Below, piece after piece: positions 1-15,500 of a stretch of 38,282 bases of DNA (positions are counted from its first letter, which is position 1; every line of letters starts with the position of its first letter). The DNA comes from Eimeria necatrix (lineage: Eukaryota; Apicomplexa; Conoidasida; Eucoccidiorida; Eimeriidae), in assembly GCF_000499385.1 (NCBI RefSeq), contig NW_013653761.1:1-38282 (forward strand), read 5' to 3'. Made by a program: the position numbers and the translations under genes. A model generated the notes under the pieces. The model had not been told where the DNA came from. It made no database searches and saw nothing but the letters and a program-made list of their open reading frames with translations.

Positions 1-3000
1 CGCAGAGTCAGCCTCCCTCCCTTAGGGACTAGGAGGCGAGCTCCCAGGAGGGTGCGAAACAGACAGACAGATTTGATAAAACTCGTGATTTTGTATTCTT
101 AATCGCTATAGCTGGAGTTTCTAGGAAATGGACTAGCGTAGGGAGCAGTTTATAGACCCTACCCAAGGGACTGAGAGCACGTAGTCGCAGCTGCGGGCGC
201 AGTGCACTACAATTAGACATTTGTAGATTGACGCACCAAATGGGAGCGATACGCGGGGACATGGATTTATTCTCAAGCTTTAAGGCCTAGTGGTCCTTGC
301 CATTAAGTTCAAGGGTTGGAGTTAGCAAGAGGTACTGAAGGTGAACTGCGGCGCACATCCACTCGGTGAAAGGGGAGCAACCGAGGAAGTCTGCGAAGAC
401 AGAGTTCATCTAGAAGTGGGAGCTTACGAAGATGTTCTTTGGGGCTTTTCAGGGTGTAGAAGTTTTTTAACTAGTAATGATAGGCATGAACATATTCAGC
501 CAGAACAGATAGGGCAAATAGGAGACGAGCTGACGATCAAGCCATATGGGAGCCCCCTCATCACCCTACAGGCTGCCCGGCTTTGCTTCGCGCTCGAAAC
601 AATCTTTGTCCTTCCGACGCGTAGAGGTTTGGGCCCGTCAGCTTCCGCCGCCTGCAGGACGGGCAACCTTCATCGAGGAGGGGTTCAGCTCACCGCAGTA
701 GTAAGTCTGCAGCTATAGACTGAATAGGACTGCACGACGCGAGAGTACACAAAAGCCATCCACCTCAGTTTCCCGTTCAGTTGCTCATCCTGCAGCAGAA
801 TCAACTGGTCACTTCTTCCACTTGCACACTCTCCGCAGTGAAACACTAGAAGCCTTCTGTTGCGCTTGCGATGACAAGGCGAGTTATTCACTAGACACAT
901 ATGATCCTCGCGCACACCTTTCTGAGAAGCACAAACAATTTCACGCACTGGCGAGCTTGGTGAAAATATTGCAGCACTCTTACTGCTACATATTCAGAAA
1001 CAAAATGTTTTCTCCATCATATCTCGTAGGCTACGAAGCGCTCACCAGCAACGCGACAACGGTTCATCGTACGCGTTAAGCGCGGTAAGCGTCAGTAAAC
1101 ACAGCCACCTGTGGATTCGCGCATAGTCTGACAGAAATGAAGAAAATCTAGGAAATTAACTAGTAGGATATAGACCCATCACGTAGCACTGAGCAGGGAT
1201 GCAGACAGCTCTCGTGCGCTAATGTGCGTCCGCGCGTGCGACCAGCGCTGTACTTTAGTCCATGAAGAGATACACTCAGTAAACATTCGGTGAAATGCTG
1301 GACCGGCGTCATTACGTACACAACCAAGCATCGCCCATAACGACATCTTTTGGGGTATTCTTCCCATGACAGTGTACTTTGGCTCAAGACACCTACATAA
1401 TATGTTACAGAGAAGCCAGCAAAACACGTCTTTTTCCAGCGTGCAGTTATGCCTGCCTCCGTAGAGGACCTACAGCGCAGCCTGTTTCGAGGCGTCAAAA
1501 CGCCTGCGCCTCGAGATAACGCGTGCTTTGAACAGTCCAAGCTAAACATGCAACATGTTAATGATACGCCCTGCACCTTTTGCTTGCATCGAAAGTGCAA
1601 TGCCTGTCTTTAGCAGCGACAAACGAAACAAATGTTTTGGGGCTCACATTCTTTGCTCGCCATAAACTCATGCTACCGAATTCAGGCCTCATTCAGCTGA
1701 GTATGCAAACAGCGAGAGGAAAGCAACACCTGTTGAAACACCAAGCGCTAAACCAAAGATCGTTTCACAAAACCGCTACAAGCAAACAGCATTGCAGCCT
1801 TCAGTACGTGAAAGGTGAGCACACTCCCCCAAGCCAGCATAAATTCAGCCAGGTAAGTTACCAGTGAAGCAAGCATTCAGCAAGGAGCTTAGCTGAAGGT
1901 AGCATCCGCTGGGGCTGCCAGCGTTTGCTTGCGCTTTGAAATGTGGCAGCACTACTTGCGTCGGCTACAACTCCATTTCTCCGTAGTGTGCATACAGAAT
2001 AAGGATAATGACGAAAACGTTGCTACCCGAAGAAAGTGAGAGTTTGCTACCGATTCGAATAGTGCTCTTGCTGCAAAGGGATAATACACGAAGACTGTAT
2101 TTTCACATATCGGATTCAGTCTTTTGTTGCACGCCATTGCAGCCAAAATTCCCCTTGAGCAGTTTTTTTAAGCCACGCACAGAAAACGCGATTGATGGTG
2201 CAGACTTGGAAAGAATCAATGGGTTGCGAAATCTTGCACTCAGGATAATATCTCTGGGAATAAAGATTATTGCTTGAAATTAATCAAACTGCAGGCCTTC
2301 ACACAGACTGCGTTTCACCTTGCTTTCAACGTGGAGCACAAAAGAGTTGTCAACGAACAGATCTTCAGCGTTAGCAGGCCGGAAGCTCATAACACTCATC
2401 GACTCCTCCTGATCTGCAAGCAGCCGCCGCTTACTCCGGTACACCATGAAAAGATACGTCGCAGAGATCTGCACTCCCAGCGCAAAATATCGTCGCTTTC
2501 AGACAAGTGACTTTATCCAGGCAGCAGCCTTCTAGTGGTGTATTTTGCAATATATTCAAACTCAAGCAGATGCATGTCACCTAGGAGCATCACGCCACTG
2601 ATGCTTTGTTTAACTCATCTAGCACTAATGCGCCAGAAACCTTCACTGCTCAACGATGCGTGCTAGATCCGGTTGATTTCACGAACTTCAGCAGGAGACA
2701 CTTTCACCTTGTTTTCCTTTTCTAATTGCGTGAATATGCCAAGGATCCAAAGACGAAAGGATGTTCACCTCCGGCGACGCACCGAAACTTCAGCAGATCT
2801 TGATTTCGCATTTAAAATGAATGGCACAAAATATATCGAGATGCGGGGTGAACGCAGGTTTTAGTGGCAGGGGTACTAGTGTAGCAATGTTGCCAACAGC
2901 ATAAAGTCAGATGACTGCAGGAGAGTCTACTCAGCACACTCGCACTCGCCACTTATCGCCCTTTTCTTCACAAAACAGATGACATCACAGCAGCTCGGCA

Positions 3001-6000
3001 TCTAAGGTCTCAGACGGGCTCAGCCTTATCTTCGTGCAACCTGGCACGTCATATCCTTGCTTGTTTTCGCCTCCTATTTTTGTATCGGTTTTCCGGTTTC
3101 CCGGATGGCGCCTGCTTTTACGTTCCTTATATCAGGGGGCAAAGGCCCCTCTGCATACTCCGACGGACACTTTTTTGCATTTCCTGGTATCCGTATCTCC
3201 ATCCTCCATTTAATGGAGGGCTTTCTGGCTTATGCTTTGCTGTAGACCCACGCATCACTACTTCGCCAACTCTATGGAGCCCAGTGAGCTCGATTGACGC
3301 AGCGCGTACGTCTGCTTAGCAAAAGACATAGGCGGCTTCACCCTCGCTCCAGGCATCCGGTAGAGTCCTTTTGCCTCTACGTGGTTCTGCAGGCGTAGAA
3401 CAGTCTGAATCACTCTAACGTCCCCCACTATACCTCTTTCACTCATTCCAAAGCCTGTCAGTCCGTTGTTTCCTGCTGGGGCCTTCTTTTTCCTCTTCTC
3501 GGTGGCCCAGCCTCATACACTCTCAACACGGTAATGCCTCTCCCTCAAGCCCCTGCTATCATGGCGTTCTCTGACCTTCTTCGGATTCCTCTTAGTTGCT
3601 CTTATTCGCAGTCGCTGGAAATTTGGCGTTGTGCAGCTCTCTGTTTCACCTCTCTGTTAAGGCCAGCCCGGACCGGCGAACAGGGCCGGCGCCATCTGCT
3701 CGTTCCACCCTTGGCGAAGGCTACTGCTTCCGGCCACCCACGAGTATCATACCTAACAACCTGGGGAAATTTCCTCAGCTGATGCGCAGCTTGTTATCCA
3801 CTCTCAGTCGTACAGTCTGCGTGGTCTCCCCCACCTAATTCAATTCTAGGCAGCTCCCCAGCAGTTTAGATTTGGACAGGCTACAGATTCTAACGTGGAG
3901 CCGCTACTTCAGCAGTTCCTGTTCTCCCAGATCTATAGTGTCCTTTAGATACGTCTGCCTGAGTATGGATACCGAACTACCTTACGTCCCCACACATGCG
4001 ATTTACCCACATACCGGCGGAAGCACTGTGGGAACTTTCCTATGCTACAAAGCATGGAAAGGTTCCTACAGTGTTTCTGTCCTCATGCTATAAATTTTTT
4101 TGATGTGGCAAATATGCCGTTTTCGAAGGAGCCCACTTGCGCATTCGTGGTAGGTGGTTCACGCTGGCAGTCAGCTGATGGCCATTGTGCTATCAACACA
4201 GGAAAGTAAGGGTGCAGCCACGGGGTCCACTATGCAACATCCATAACTCCGTGGCTTGGATTTCCAAGTGCTTTACTTGCTGGTTTAAAGGAGTTTCACT
4301 CGGTTTCAGCTAGTGGGCATCTCCGGTGCAGTTCTTCCGGCCGCTCCTGAGATCCGACCGCGGCGGAGGTGCATTCCCTCTTTTAAGGAAAAACGTTTTT
4401 TCCGAACTCCCGAGGCATGTATTTCGTGCGATCTGGTATTCTTAATATGAATATGTGATTTGAAGACGTGCTGCTTGTGCTGCTTCCAGAACAGCGCCCC
4501 TACTTTCCTTGCACGGAGGCCAGCTCTGCCTTCGTATACTTCCATGGGGGAAGCAAATATAGGAGCATTTCTCAGTGCCACCTTCAGCTGCAATTATTCA
4601 CGAATGAAAGGCAAACCAACTCCCTCAGGAGAAAAGTAGTTCCAACGAAGGCCCAAAACCGAAGTGGGGGTAATTTCCGCGTTTGCCGCAGAGTCTGCGT
4701 CAGTTTGTTCGCAGCAGGGCTGCTGCAGGCTCCGACCCCGGCACTGCAGAAGAGCGTCAAAGGACTGCCCAGTCTACGGACTCTTTTTCCTCTGCAGACT
4801 GCTGCCAATTTATTGCTTAGGCGTCTTTAATTGGTTAAACTGTTTTCCTAGAATCGTGTGTTGCGCTGCAGCTGGGGCTTCCCACATGAGACTCTCAGCC
4901 CCTTAAGTGAGTGAGTCGATACATGTCGTCTGCTGGTGGTTTAGTTTGACTGAGTAGCATGACTACTTAAGTTGATGTTCTGCTGTCTCCCCTGCGATTA
5001 AATGCATCTCGTGTATTTGTTCTTTCTCGTTCACTGAACTCAAACCGCCTTTTAATTTAATTTACACTTTAAACCGTAAGGCAGCTTCACGATTCTTTGG
5101 AGAGGGACGTAAACACGCATGATTCACCTCTGCAGACCACGGAGGATTTCTCTCTGCCAACATGATGAAACCCAAATCTTTTGTCTGCTCCTGACAAAAG
5201 ACAGGATTAAGCGGCTTTAAGTTGATTCACACCTTGCGTATGACCCGAAAGTACCTTATCAAGGAGCATTACGCTTAGCCGCTGCATTACTAACGCAACA
5301 ATTCCATTCAGATGTGCAGCCCAAAACCACGTAGGTCTCTCTAAGAGGCATTTAATTATGTTTTATTGACCACAGGAATCGCTTGCTAGTCTAGAAGACA
5401 TACGATTTCACTTGTCAAGTGACTTTTGCATCATAAAAGCCAAACACTTCCGACTTGCCAACGACGCAACCTGCCGGCGTCACGCTGTGAAATGGACCAT
5501 TTTCATTAGACTGAATTAAGTGTGCAGATAATAATGGGCAAGGATAACAGAAAGAGTCATGTCACCTGGCCTGAGGCACTGGCAAATCCCGAAGGGATTC
5601 CTGAATTTACACCAACGCAGAGGACCTCAGTCACTCCGTATAGCCCTTCTATATATGCTACCAGTACATAATTTTGCGGTTGCCTACTGCATGGACTGCC
5701 CTACGGAATTAAGGGTGCAATCCATAGCGCGCTGAACTCAAGTAGTGCCGGGTAGGAAGGAAAATAGCTCCACTTGTCGTAGCTAGGAGTTTTTCCCCAG
5801 CTTTACAGAGATTTTGGTCTTCAAGACACAGTGCCCTGAATTTGTAAAAGCGAACTGTCTCCGTCATGCAATGCTGGGTACAGCACGCACCTTATATCCC
5901 ACAGACCGCATACGCCGTTTGACTTCGGCCCTTCGGAAAAAACAAGGCTCAAAGAAAGAGCCCGTTTGTGCACATGCGCTCTCAAAGAGTACGCTTCTTG

Positions 6001-6540
6001 CGTCAAAGCGACAACGAAATGATTTACCTTGGACGGAATATACATACAACTGGCGTGCCCACCAAAATGCACCAGAATTTGATTGGGGAAGGAGGGAGGG
6101 CTAGTTCATCGGGGCGCCAGGTATCTAGTCCCGTTAATAAGCATTGAGTTTTGGCAAACTTATCGTCACTCACCGCGTCGAAAACATTTTGAAGCACAAA
6201 AAATCGCATAACAGCTGTCGAAAGAACAGAATGTTATGGGAAATCGAGTAAGATGCTCCTTGCTGATATCGTGCCAAAATAGTGCGGTGATTGGGAATGC
6301 AGCCCTCATTTGCTAAAGAGACGCCCATCTTTATTAGAACAATGCATCTAAAGTGTGCATTTAACAAAATCTGGAAGGCAGCATCCGCGTTGTAGTAGTG
6401 TCACGCGAATGGTGCTTCACACTACGTAAATAAATGTTCGCAGTGTACCCCTATCTGCAACTACATTTAGATATGCATGTATCCTCCTCCACGTCCACGA
6501 AAGTGGCTGTTAACACTTCTGCACCTCCTGACGTTGAGCT
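1..6540. other. Region without a supportable gene
   Basis: I find no coding region here that I can defend. The longest open frames are about 100 to 146 codons, occur on both strands and overlap one another, which is what about 38 kb of balanced-composition DNA gives by chance. None shows a recognisable family motif. The stretch at about 5100-5800 lacks even short open frames. The right end, just below 6541, should hold the 3' untranslated region of the minus-strand glucan dikinase gene. A short-exon gene of unknown family could be hidden here, because exons in this genome can be as small as 63 bases. Confidence 0.5.
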
Positions 6541-9500
6541 CTAAACCTGCGGCCGAGTCTGCACAAGGGCAATTGTATCTTCACCAATGACGACTCCCTC
6601 AATGTCTTGCGGGGCTCCGTAAGCCTCTTCAACCAAAAATCCAATCTGCACGCAGCGCAGAGCAACCTCCACTTGCCTGAACTGCCCGAGTGCTATTCTT
6701 TGTCTTCAGCTCCAAAATAAAGTATGGGCTCCTGTTGATTTATCTACTTCCAGTTAAGAAAACATGACAACAAAGCCCGCCTTGTCATCTGTTAAGATAA
6801 CTGGCGAAAATATTCCCACCTTGCTGATCTTCGACAGCAATGCTTGTCTGTAATCTCTGTCGCTAACCAGGCGTTGCCTCCAGTAACACAATGGTAGCCA
6901 AACGGCCTTTTCCGCCGGAATAGACTCGAATAAGCCCGCCCCTGCAAACCCTTCGAGGTCTTCACCGTTCGAGTCTGAACTGCACCGGCACAAGAATTAG
7001 TCAAAAGAAGGGAATTTGACACAGACACCTAGGTAATCTAAGACATTGACCTCTTGATTCGTAATGTCCTAGCACGATCGGCTGTTTCCGCGTCGATTCC
7101 GCCGCCTCCAACAAGGAGTGCCGCTTTAAGAAGGTTGCTATATTCAATCTTTACGCTCCCATTGAGAATAAAATGGGAACCACAGGAGAAACAGTCACCT
7201 ACCGGAAAATTAGACACGAATCGCACGTCAGAGCGACGCTCTTGCTTGGAAATGCAATCACTTTCGCCTCCCCACAACGCTTCTGCGTCCACCCTAAAGC
7301 CCGACCCGCATAATTGCCCACAATGACCTCTCCAAGTCCTGAGAGAGAAACAGCCAGCGAACACGCATAAGAGAATTACTACTGCCCCTTTGTTCTACCA
7401 GCGAATCAGTGAAACTGTATGCTGAGTGTGTGCGAAAAGGGAACTCGGAAGCACGCCAAGCCAGGATTGCACAGGAGGCAGATGGGTCTGCTTTAAGGCA
7501 CACTAAAATGTTGAAATACTACACTGTGCGAATCGCAGCGCCCTCACCTGGGGCCATTTCTCCGTACAACTCCTCAGCGTCCTGTGAAAACGGATTCTTC
7601 GTGTGCAAAACGAAGGAATAACGAACAGGAAGAAGCTCCTAAGAAGAAGACATAAATGCAGCATGCCCGGGCTAGTGAAGGAACTCCCCGAACCACACTG
7701 CTAAGAGTAATAAAACTGAAGCCGCATTGCCTAAAGACGGCACCTAAAACCGAAAAGCTGCAGCAAAAAGCATTTACTCCAATCCGTTACCCGCCCTGCC
7801 CCTGAATGTACTCAACAAAGAGCTTCAGGAACTTTTACGCAAGCAGAAGCTACCGTTGGGTGTCAGCTGTTCACCTGCACAAGAACTGCCATATTGAGTT
7901 CGCAGTAATCTCTTGATGCTTTTGTGAGTGAAATCCAAGGGCGTAGTCCGAAGAGCGAAGACCACACTTGGACCAAGGCTTCTGTGCATTTCTTATCACC
8001 ATTCTTCTTCCAAAGATCTAGAAGGTGAGGGCGCCGACCCATGTTGGCGCTGGAATCGCCGCTGGTCCCGCCTTGTGCATCGCTACTTTGAAGCGCCTCC
8101 TTCAGCGCCTCGCGAAGCTCCTTAGGGACTGATATATTTGCAATAGACTTGCGGCATACCTCGAAAATAGCCTCGGCTTCTGAGTTCTTGAGACGAATCG
8201 ACAGCCGCCTTAACGCATCACTTAGTGAAGCCAGTGCCTGCTCATTCTCAGGAGCATGCAGTGTGCGCTGCAGACTGCCAAAAGGCAAAGCTACTGAGGC
8301 TGGAGTCAGCACACCCTTTGGAAGAGATGACATTAACTTGAAGATATTAAGAGACTTCGACCCAACTAAAGACCTAAACACAAAAGACAGCCATCAAAAA
8401 ACCAGTTTTATCTTAATCAGCTCATTGCTTACAGGTGCCTAAAAGTTTGTACTCTGGATGGCGCAGAGATGAAACATGAAAATTCTAAATCTGGGAACAG
8501 CAACTATCGGCTGTACTTGCGAGTGTTTCCTCCATGTGTGAGCTTGGTCTCATCTTTTCTGGCTTTGATCCAGGGAAATCGTAAAACTCACGCGAGTTGT
8601 TCATAATATTGCTTTCGAAAGGGACATGGGACATATATAGCTGGAAGCATTGGCTTACGATGTAAATTTCTCTGGAGTTATGGCCCAAGGAGCATCCATA
8701 GAGGCATCCAGGATGGCGACATTCCTGTCAGCGTGCTTAATGGATTTTCGAATTTCTTCCTCTTCATGAGTTTCCATCACTAGCTGAGATGCCTTACGGT
8801 CGAAGAGACTTGAACAGGTCCTCTGGACCAACGGATCAGGCTTCCACTTCGACGCAGCTGCCACTTTTAAGCTGCTGCCGTCGCGCGTGCACTGAATCTC
8901 AACCCACTGACCCGCAAGCCGCTCCTGAGACAAGCAGTAGTGATACGGCAAGACAGCAAAGAAAGATTCATACCAGCTCTCATTTTGAGAAAAAAAATTT
9001 TTCGATTCCGAAGCTACGGTCTTGCCAAGCATGGTGTGCACATTGTTTCCCAATGAACTGCAACAACTCTCACCAGCTCGCCACTTTCTGCCTCGTCGAA
9101 GCAGACTGCCAACAGCACATGGGCATTTCTCGCACGGACAGACACATGACTGAGTATGTCCGGTGAAACAGCCGCAGAACGAACAAGAACAGCTTGTACG
9201 CCTTCGGGAATCTCCTCCTCGCCGCTTACAGCATTGCAGAGCAAGATTGTTGGCGAATCGAATACCTTATCCTGAGAACAGGAAGACACAGTAGGAAATC
9301 CCACAACAGGAAGCAGCCCCCATCGACTCCAAAAAACCGACGGCGATTGCAGAGATATCATTACCGGCATCCAGCTCTGCTATTTATAACCGCACGTACG
9401 CAGCAGGCCGAGACATACGACAAGGTAATCGACAAAAGGATAAGTTTCTCCAGCAAACTTACGGACCTGAATGCCCGCGAGCTCGTTAATAGTAACAAAA

Positions 9501-12500
9501 TCACCCCTGACCCGCTCAACAACCGAGATGAGCTGCCACGCTGGTAGGCTCGCGGCTTTTCTTAGCAGTGGCTCCAGTCGCTTGATGGAAAATGAAATGC
9601 TGAGCAGCGAGGAGCCCCGAAGCACCTCGTCCACGAAAAAGTCAAGCACCTTCTTGTCGGTCCCCACTTGGGCTCCCAAATACTGCGCTTTTGGCCCAAG
9701 GCCCTCTTGCACGGAGTCCACTTGTTTACCTACGAATCGAGAAAGTCGGTCTACAAGGGCCTTCAAGAGAAGCGCTGCCTCGCGGCATTCGTTTCTGGAG
9801 CTGTCTCCACAGGCGCAACTAGATGCGAGGTCTCCAGATAAATGCTGCCAATCGGCGCACAGGTTCCTGAGAAAGCAGAATCTTGTCCAGTTCACATTGT
9901 GTTAGTTCACTGCACGTCATTTCATCAGTGACAAGCTGGAACAAATAGAGATGATGTTTTTGCCTCCACAAATGCAGGAAGCACTACAGCGGAACACCTG
10001 TATTCACCTGCAGCCTTTGAGGGTGAGGGTTAAACAAGGAAAAGCGTGGCACACAAAAGCGGGAGCAGTGGCTATTACACTGGTCCTACGCATGCATGAA
10101 CTCTAGCTGCAACATGGGTACTCCAAGAAAAAACGGCTCACGTCAGCTCAACATTGAATGGATCGTGCGCAGAAAGACAGAGTAGGAGTTCTCGCAGATG
10201 TGTCGCAAGCTGCTGAGCATCAAAAGAGGCCGTAGCTTGCAACAGCAATCCCTGCTGTTGCTCCAGGACGAAGTCAAGCATCAGTAGCTCTCTCGTACCA
10301 GCGATCTTGGAATCATCAGAAGTGTTAAGGCCACCATTTTCGTTGAGCTGGAAACATATGCGCCGACGAACTTCCGATAAACGCACAAACCGACTGTGGA
10401 GCTCCCCGGACCCCATACCATCTGTCCGTTGTCCCATCTCCCCCAACACTGCTTCTACCATGTGGGCAGTATCTCCAGCAAGGTGGGCCCGCGCGTAGTC
10501 GAATGCTTTCTGAATGCCCCCGCAACAGATAGCCCGCGCACCGAAACCAATACGGTACGTTAGTCGTAGCATCTAAAATGACGCGCAGCTGTGTCAGCGC
10601 TGTATGTTGCTGAAATTGCTCTGATTGCAGATGGAGAGGCACCCTACGGAATAATGCAAACACGCAGCTCACCCGCGCATCTCTAGCATCGTGAACATCC
10701 TGTATCACGCTGAGGTAAGACTTAAAGTCGTTGATAAGCTCGTTTATATCCGTGTGCACCATGTGAGGCTCCATTGTAATCTTTCTTTCATAGCTCGCTA
10801 GCCGCTCTCTGGTAATGCCGTGGTCACCCAGCACACGCCAAAACGAAGAAATGTCCCCGCGGCTCTCGAGATAAGCGATTACTGCCTGATGGTGAAGCAG
10901 AAAAAACAGTGAGAAGGCAATTAGGAGCAGTCAGGAAGATGCGAATTTTGCCAGCATCCTTACATGAACAAAGACTGCGAAGCTGCAGAGCTAGGCACGT
11001 TCAAAAATTTTATCTACTTTTCTGCCATATCGTCTGTTGCTGCCGCAGAAACGTAGGAGCTTGAAGATGTTGGGGCGTTTAGCTACGACTCTTCTGAATA
11101 GAGATACAGGGGTCAGGGGGCAGTCTGAGTCCTACTCTGCATATGCCGATGTCGTCTGGAGTGGTGTTGTTATGGAGCTTCTGATGCCACTGCTCGTAAA
11201 ATGAGCCATGTTCCGGTATATGGTGCTTATGCATGATCTCTAGAATTCTGTCTCTTATTGCCTGACCCTGCGAGCCACCTCTTCCCATAGTGCTGAGACA
11301 CCCTCGAATCAAGTGGCGGTGAGACGGGTAGCTGCGCCAGAGTCTAGCGGCATAGAATGTCAGCGATTCGCATGCATGGGCTAGCTCTCGGGGCTTTGTG
11401 TTGTAGTTTCTTTGCCAGTCCAGCAACCCCAAAAATGCAAATCGAGCCCACGTGAACATTAGCTCCCAGAACTCCGTCTCTTCAGCTGCCTCAGCCGTAG
11501 CTAGATCCTCATATGCTACAGCATCGTGAGCGGCACGAGCCTTCCCCATCGGGGCACCAAAGCCTTCAGGCAACGGCGCCTCATCCCCCTCCCACTGTCT
11601 ATGGGACCAGGTCCGCACAAGCTCCGCAACCCTTTGCGCTCGTGTGCCATAATCTGGAGATGAGATAAGCCTTGCCTCGGAGCGCTTCGCAAAGGATTCA
11701 TAGAACTCGCGCATCAAGTTGTAGCGGTGCATCAATGTCATGTGCTGCCACTCCACCTCAGCCTCCACAATCTTGTCTAGGTACTCGCGATTTTCACCCT
11801 TCACTGGCACGTTCTCGACATCCAGCAAGCGTACCTGCAACGGCAGAACAGACTAATTTAACAACGCTGGCACTAGTGTTTCCTCCCCACGTCATAGTAT
11901 TCACGAGCCCACGAGAGTCATGATGCGAGCGATAGGAGAAAAACCCAGCTCATAACGGGGGCTGAAAGAGGCTGCACATAACCAAAATAATAAAGGTGTA
12001 CTTTTTCACTTAAATGATGCGTACCTGTATGTCTCGGTTGTCAATAGCTTTGTACCATCTGTCAGCATTTCTTTCTCTGAGGCAACAGGCGAAGCCGTCA
12101 AACAGAGGTTCAATGCCAGGGTCTCCTTCAAAGAGAGGGGGAGTTTTCGTTGCTGGGACATGGATCTCTAGATGCTGTAAGAGGCCGTCAGCAGAGTCTT
12201 CGAAGGGAGTTTCACAAGCGCTGCGCCCACCAAGCGGTTGAAGACAGATCGACAACGAGGAAAAACCTTCAAGTATTTTCGTGATTTCTCATGGCGAGAT
12301 TGGAAAGGACAAACGGACGCAGAGAGCTACGGAGAACTTAGAATGCACCCTACTGCGGTTGCCCTGCACTAAATGGAACGCCTCCTCTTGATGTGGGCTT
12401 ACCGTTGAGGGTCTGCCACAACTGTGTGAGGAGGTCTGACCTCAGGCGGAGGACATATCCACTGGTATCTTCCACCTTTCGCTGTCTGTACGGAAGGTGC

Positions 12501-15500
12501 GCTCGCACCCTCCCCCTTCCGCTGCAGCTCCGTCTGTCTTCTTCCCATGATGTCAACCATGCCCCACCTCAGTACACAAGGTGTTTGCAGACAAGCTGTG
12601 AGGGAAATCAGAACGCTGTGCTTTGAAGGGTCTGCCTCAGTCTTGACCAAAAGCTCCCCAATTCCCTCCGAGAGAGGCACGCGACGCAACGACAGAGCAG
12701 TTGTCGCGTCCCTGAAAATGTTAGACGCACTGTTCTAGCACTATGAGAAAAGGTGGCTCGCAGGGTCAGAAAAGTGCATGAGTGCCATTACGGGAAAGCA
12801 TACCGTTTTTTGAGACGAGGCAGTTCACACTGCGATAAGACCTATTTCCTTCATTTACCCACAAGAATAACTGTAGGGGAGCAAGTTTATCACGGCAAGC
12901 GAGGCGCACTAAAAGGCCCGAATTTACTCCTGCGCTGTCTATATATCTGCCTTTTTCGTATTTTTACCTGAATCTACTTCGTAAGGGAGACTTACTGTTC
13001 CTGCGCGAACTTGTTGAATGCTTGTTGAGCATCATTCCACTTCTTCTTTCTTTCTTCTCTCTCTTTCTCCTCCTCCGCAGCTCTCAACTCTGCAATCTTT
13101 CTGTATTTTTCCCTTAGGGTTTCCCAATAACGATGCGTAGGGAGCTTTACGAAAAAGTCTCCTGTGCGGTCGGCGAACCACCTGTCAGCCATTACCTCTT
13201 TCAACACAAACGACACTCCGCACGGCACGGCATCTCCTCTGAAACATAGAGCAACGTGCTGGAAACCCACGCTCCTAGATGTCTCGCAGAACTGAACAAA
13301 GCGCAGAAGTAAGTGAAGAAGCACAGCAAAGGCGGTCGTCAAAAAATAGTTTCGGCGCCACGCAGTTGCGGGCCTCGGAACGACACACAGAAATGCAGAA
13401 AAAGGAGATTCACATTACCATTTCTACAGCCTTTTCGTGCCCTTGCGTGTGTATACTGTTACTTGTCTGGGGATGAATTGAATATGCCAGTGTGCTGTAT
13501 GAAACCATGCATCTGGACGTGTATATGCAGCCACAGTGCGCATATGCACGTAGACAAATACGCAAGATTTTGTGCTTATGTGCAGGCGAATACATACATG
13601 CAAGTGAGGCTTTAAATGCAGCATATAATGGTAAGCGTCCCTGCGCACAGCTGCTCACTAGAAAAATCAACTTTTATTTGCGCATAAGCGGCGCAGGTAT
13701 TACCGAGCTTAGCCACAATCACGAATGCACATAATATACATCACTACAAAATCTGTGTGTATGAAGGCAGTGTAACGCGAAAAATCTCGTTAGGAGACTT
13801 AAATCGCAAAGGCACAAAGTAACTTCGCTTGCATAGCATGTGCACATGAGCGGGACTCTATGGCTACGTATAGGCAGAAGCAACTTCACGCTTTAATATA
13901 CCTCAAACAGGGTTTGTGCCGCTTTGTTGTCGATTGGATAGTGCGCAAAAGTTCCGTAGAGCGTCTCAAGGTGGCACTGCTCTTCTGGAGAGTCCTTGGA
14001 GTACTGCTGTTCATCCAAGTTTCTTTCCTTCCCAGGTCGGCTTCGGTCTGTCCCATCCGCAATTTTCGTGGCTTCAGCTTTCAGTCCGTGCTGCCGCTCA
14101 TCTTCTTGCTGCCGATTACTGTCAACGTGCATGAGCATCTTGTTCAGTTCCATGCGTTTCCATGGACTTGTTTGAGTCTCTGCTGTTCCCCAGTGCAGCA
14201 AAAGAGCAGCCGGCCAGTTGCAGAAGATTTCCAAGCCGCAGGCATCCTTGCTAACGAATGTCAATGCCAGAAGCTGCATGTCGCCGTCGTTGACTGGAAT
14301 TCGCCAGTAGCTGCGCGCACCAGATGGCGCAATTAGATTGAGGAAATAGATGCAAAAATGCGTTTGTAGAGGGTAGCTCAGCGAACCTACCCCGGAAAAA
14401 CACAGAACTTAGGCAGGAACGCCATATGCGTATATCCAGATTTGGTTGTGAATGGATCCCATTTGCCATGTGCACATACCGAAATACGAACAGATAAGAT
14501 TCATGGAACGCCACACAAACCAATCAAGGTTATGTACACAGTTCTCCCTTGTGTGGAGCCTTCTAAAACCAGCTAACGCCAAGCAGAAAGGTTCCCGGAG
14601 CGAGGAAAACAATGGGACTCCTTGGTATGCTGGTGTTGTTTTCCATGTGCTGCCCCGACAAGGTGACACAAAAATTGCAGAGTTTGCCTGCTCCTAAGGA
14701 TACAGTTCGTGAGGTGTATGGAGGGCGCCAAGAAGATGGTCCAAAAAAGAAGCACCGAAAAATCGGAATTTACGTATGTGCTCGTGTCTAGCTGGCGCAC
14801 TCACTGTGCGGTGGACGGCTTGATGTGCTGAAGTGGCTGTGACTTCTTGTATGCATCAATGGCCTTTAGGAAGGCAGTTCTAGACACCATCTGCTTAAGT
14901 GCCTGTTTCAGATGAAGCATGAAGTTCGTAGACGGCCGGCCCGGAGTCGTCTGCTTGAACCACTCATGGGGAGGGGAGTGAAGTACAAAAACCAAGTACT
15001 CGGGGGCTGCATCTACAGGGAAACTCAAGTCCAGAACCGGCGGCGGAGAGGAGTTGGGAGACGGAAAGGGGATATCGGTCGCCGTCTCGCCAAACTGTAC
15101 CGGCGAGCCATTACTCCGCAGCTGTTCCCTGAACTCGCCTTCGGGCGGTAGCCACTCCCCTGGGTTCCTGGCTACACCCCTGCAGCGCCACAAGCACCAA
15201 AACTCGAGTGAGTTGACGTAACGGGCATGCAAAAATCATGCTCTGTCGGGCTGGGATGACTTTAACTAAACAAGCAGCATCAGTTTACTAGCCAAAAATC
15301 GATTAACTACTCCGCGAGCAGCAGGGCAGTACAGCACCTGTACGAATCGCTTTGCTATTCGTCGCAAAAAGTTACGCGGTTAGCTCAATGAGCACGGAAA
15401 AGGGCTATGCCAATGATGTGCCGGCTAGGTCTCGTGCAGCCTCAGCCTTACCAGTGCAGTAAGAGCTTCTTAGATGCCTCGTGTGGTCCAAAAAAAGGCT

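Noticed and set aside
2280..2474. Minus-strand frame resembling the start of an N-terminal acetyltransferase (SFRPANAEDLF)
   Set aside because: The similarity is limited to about ten residues. The motifs that should follow are absent in all frames nearby.
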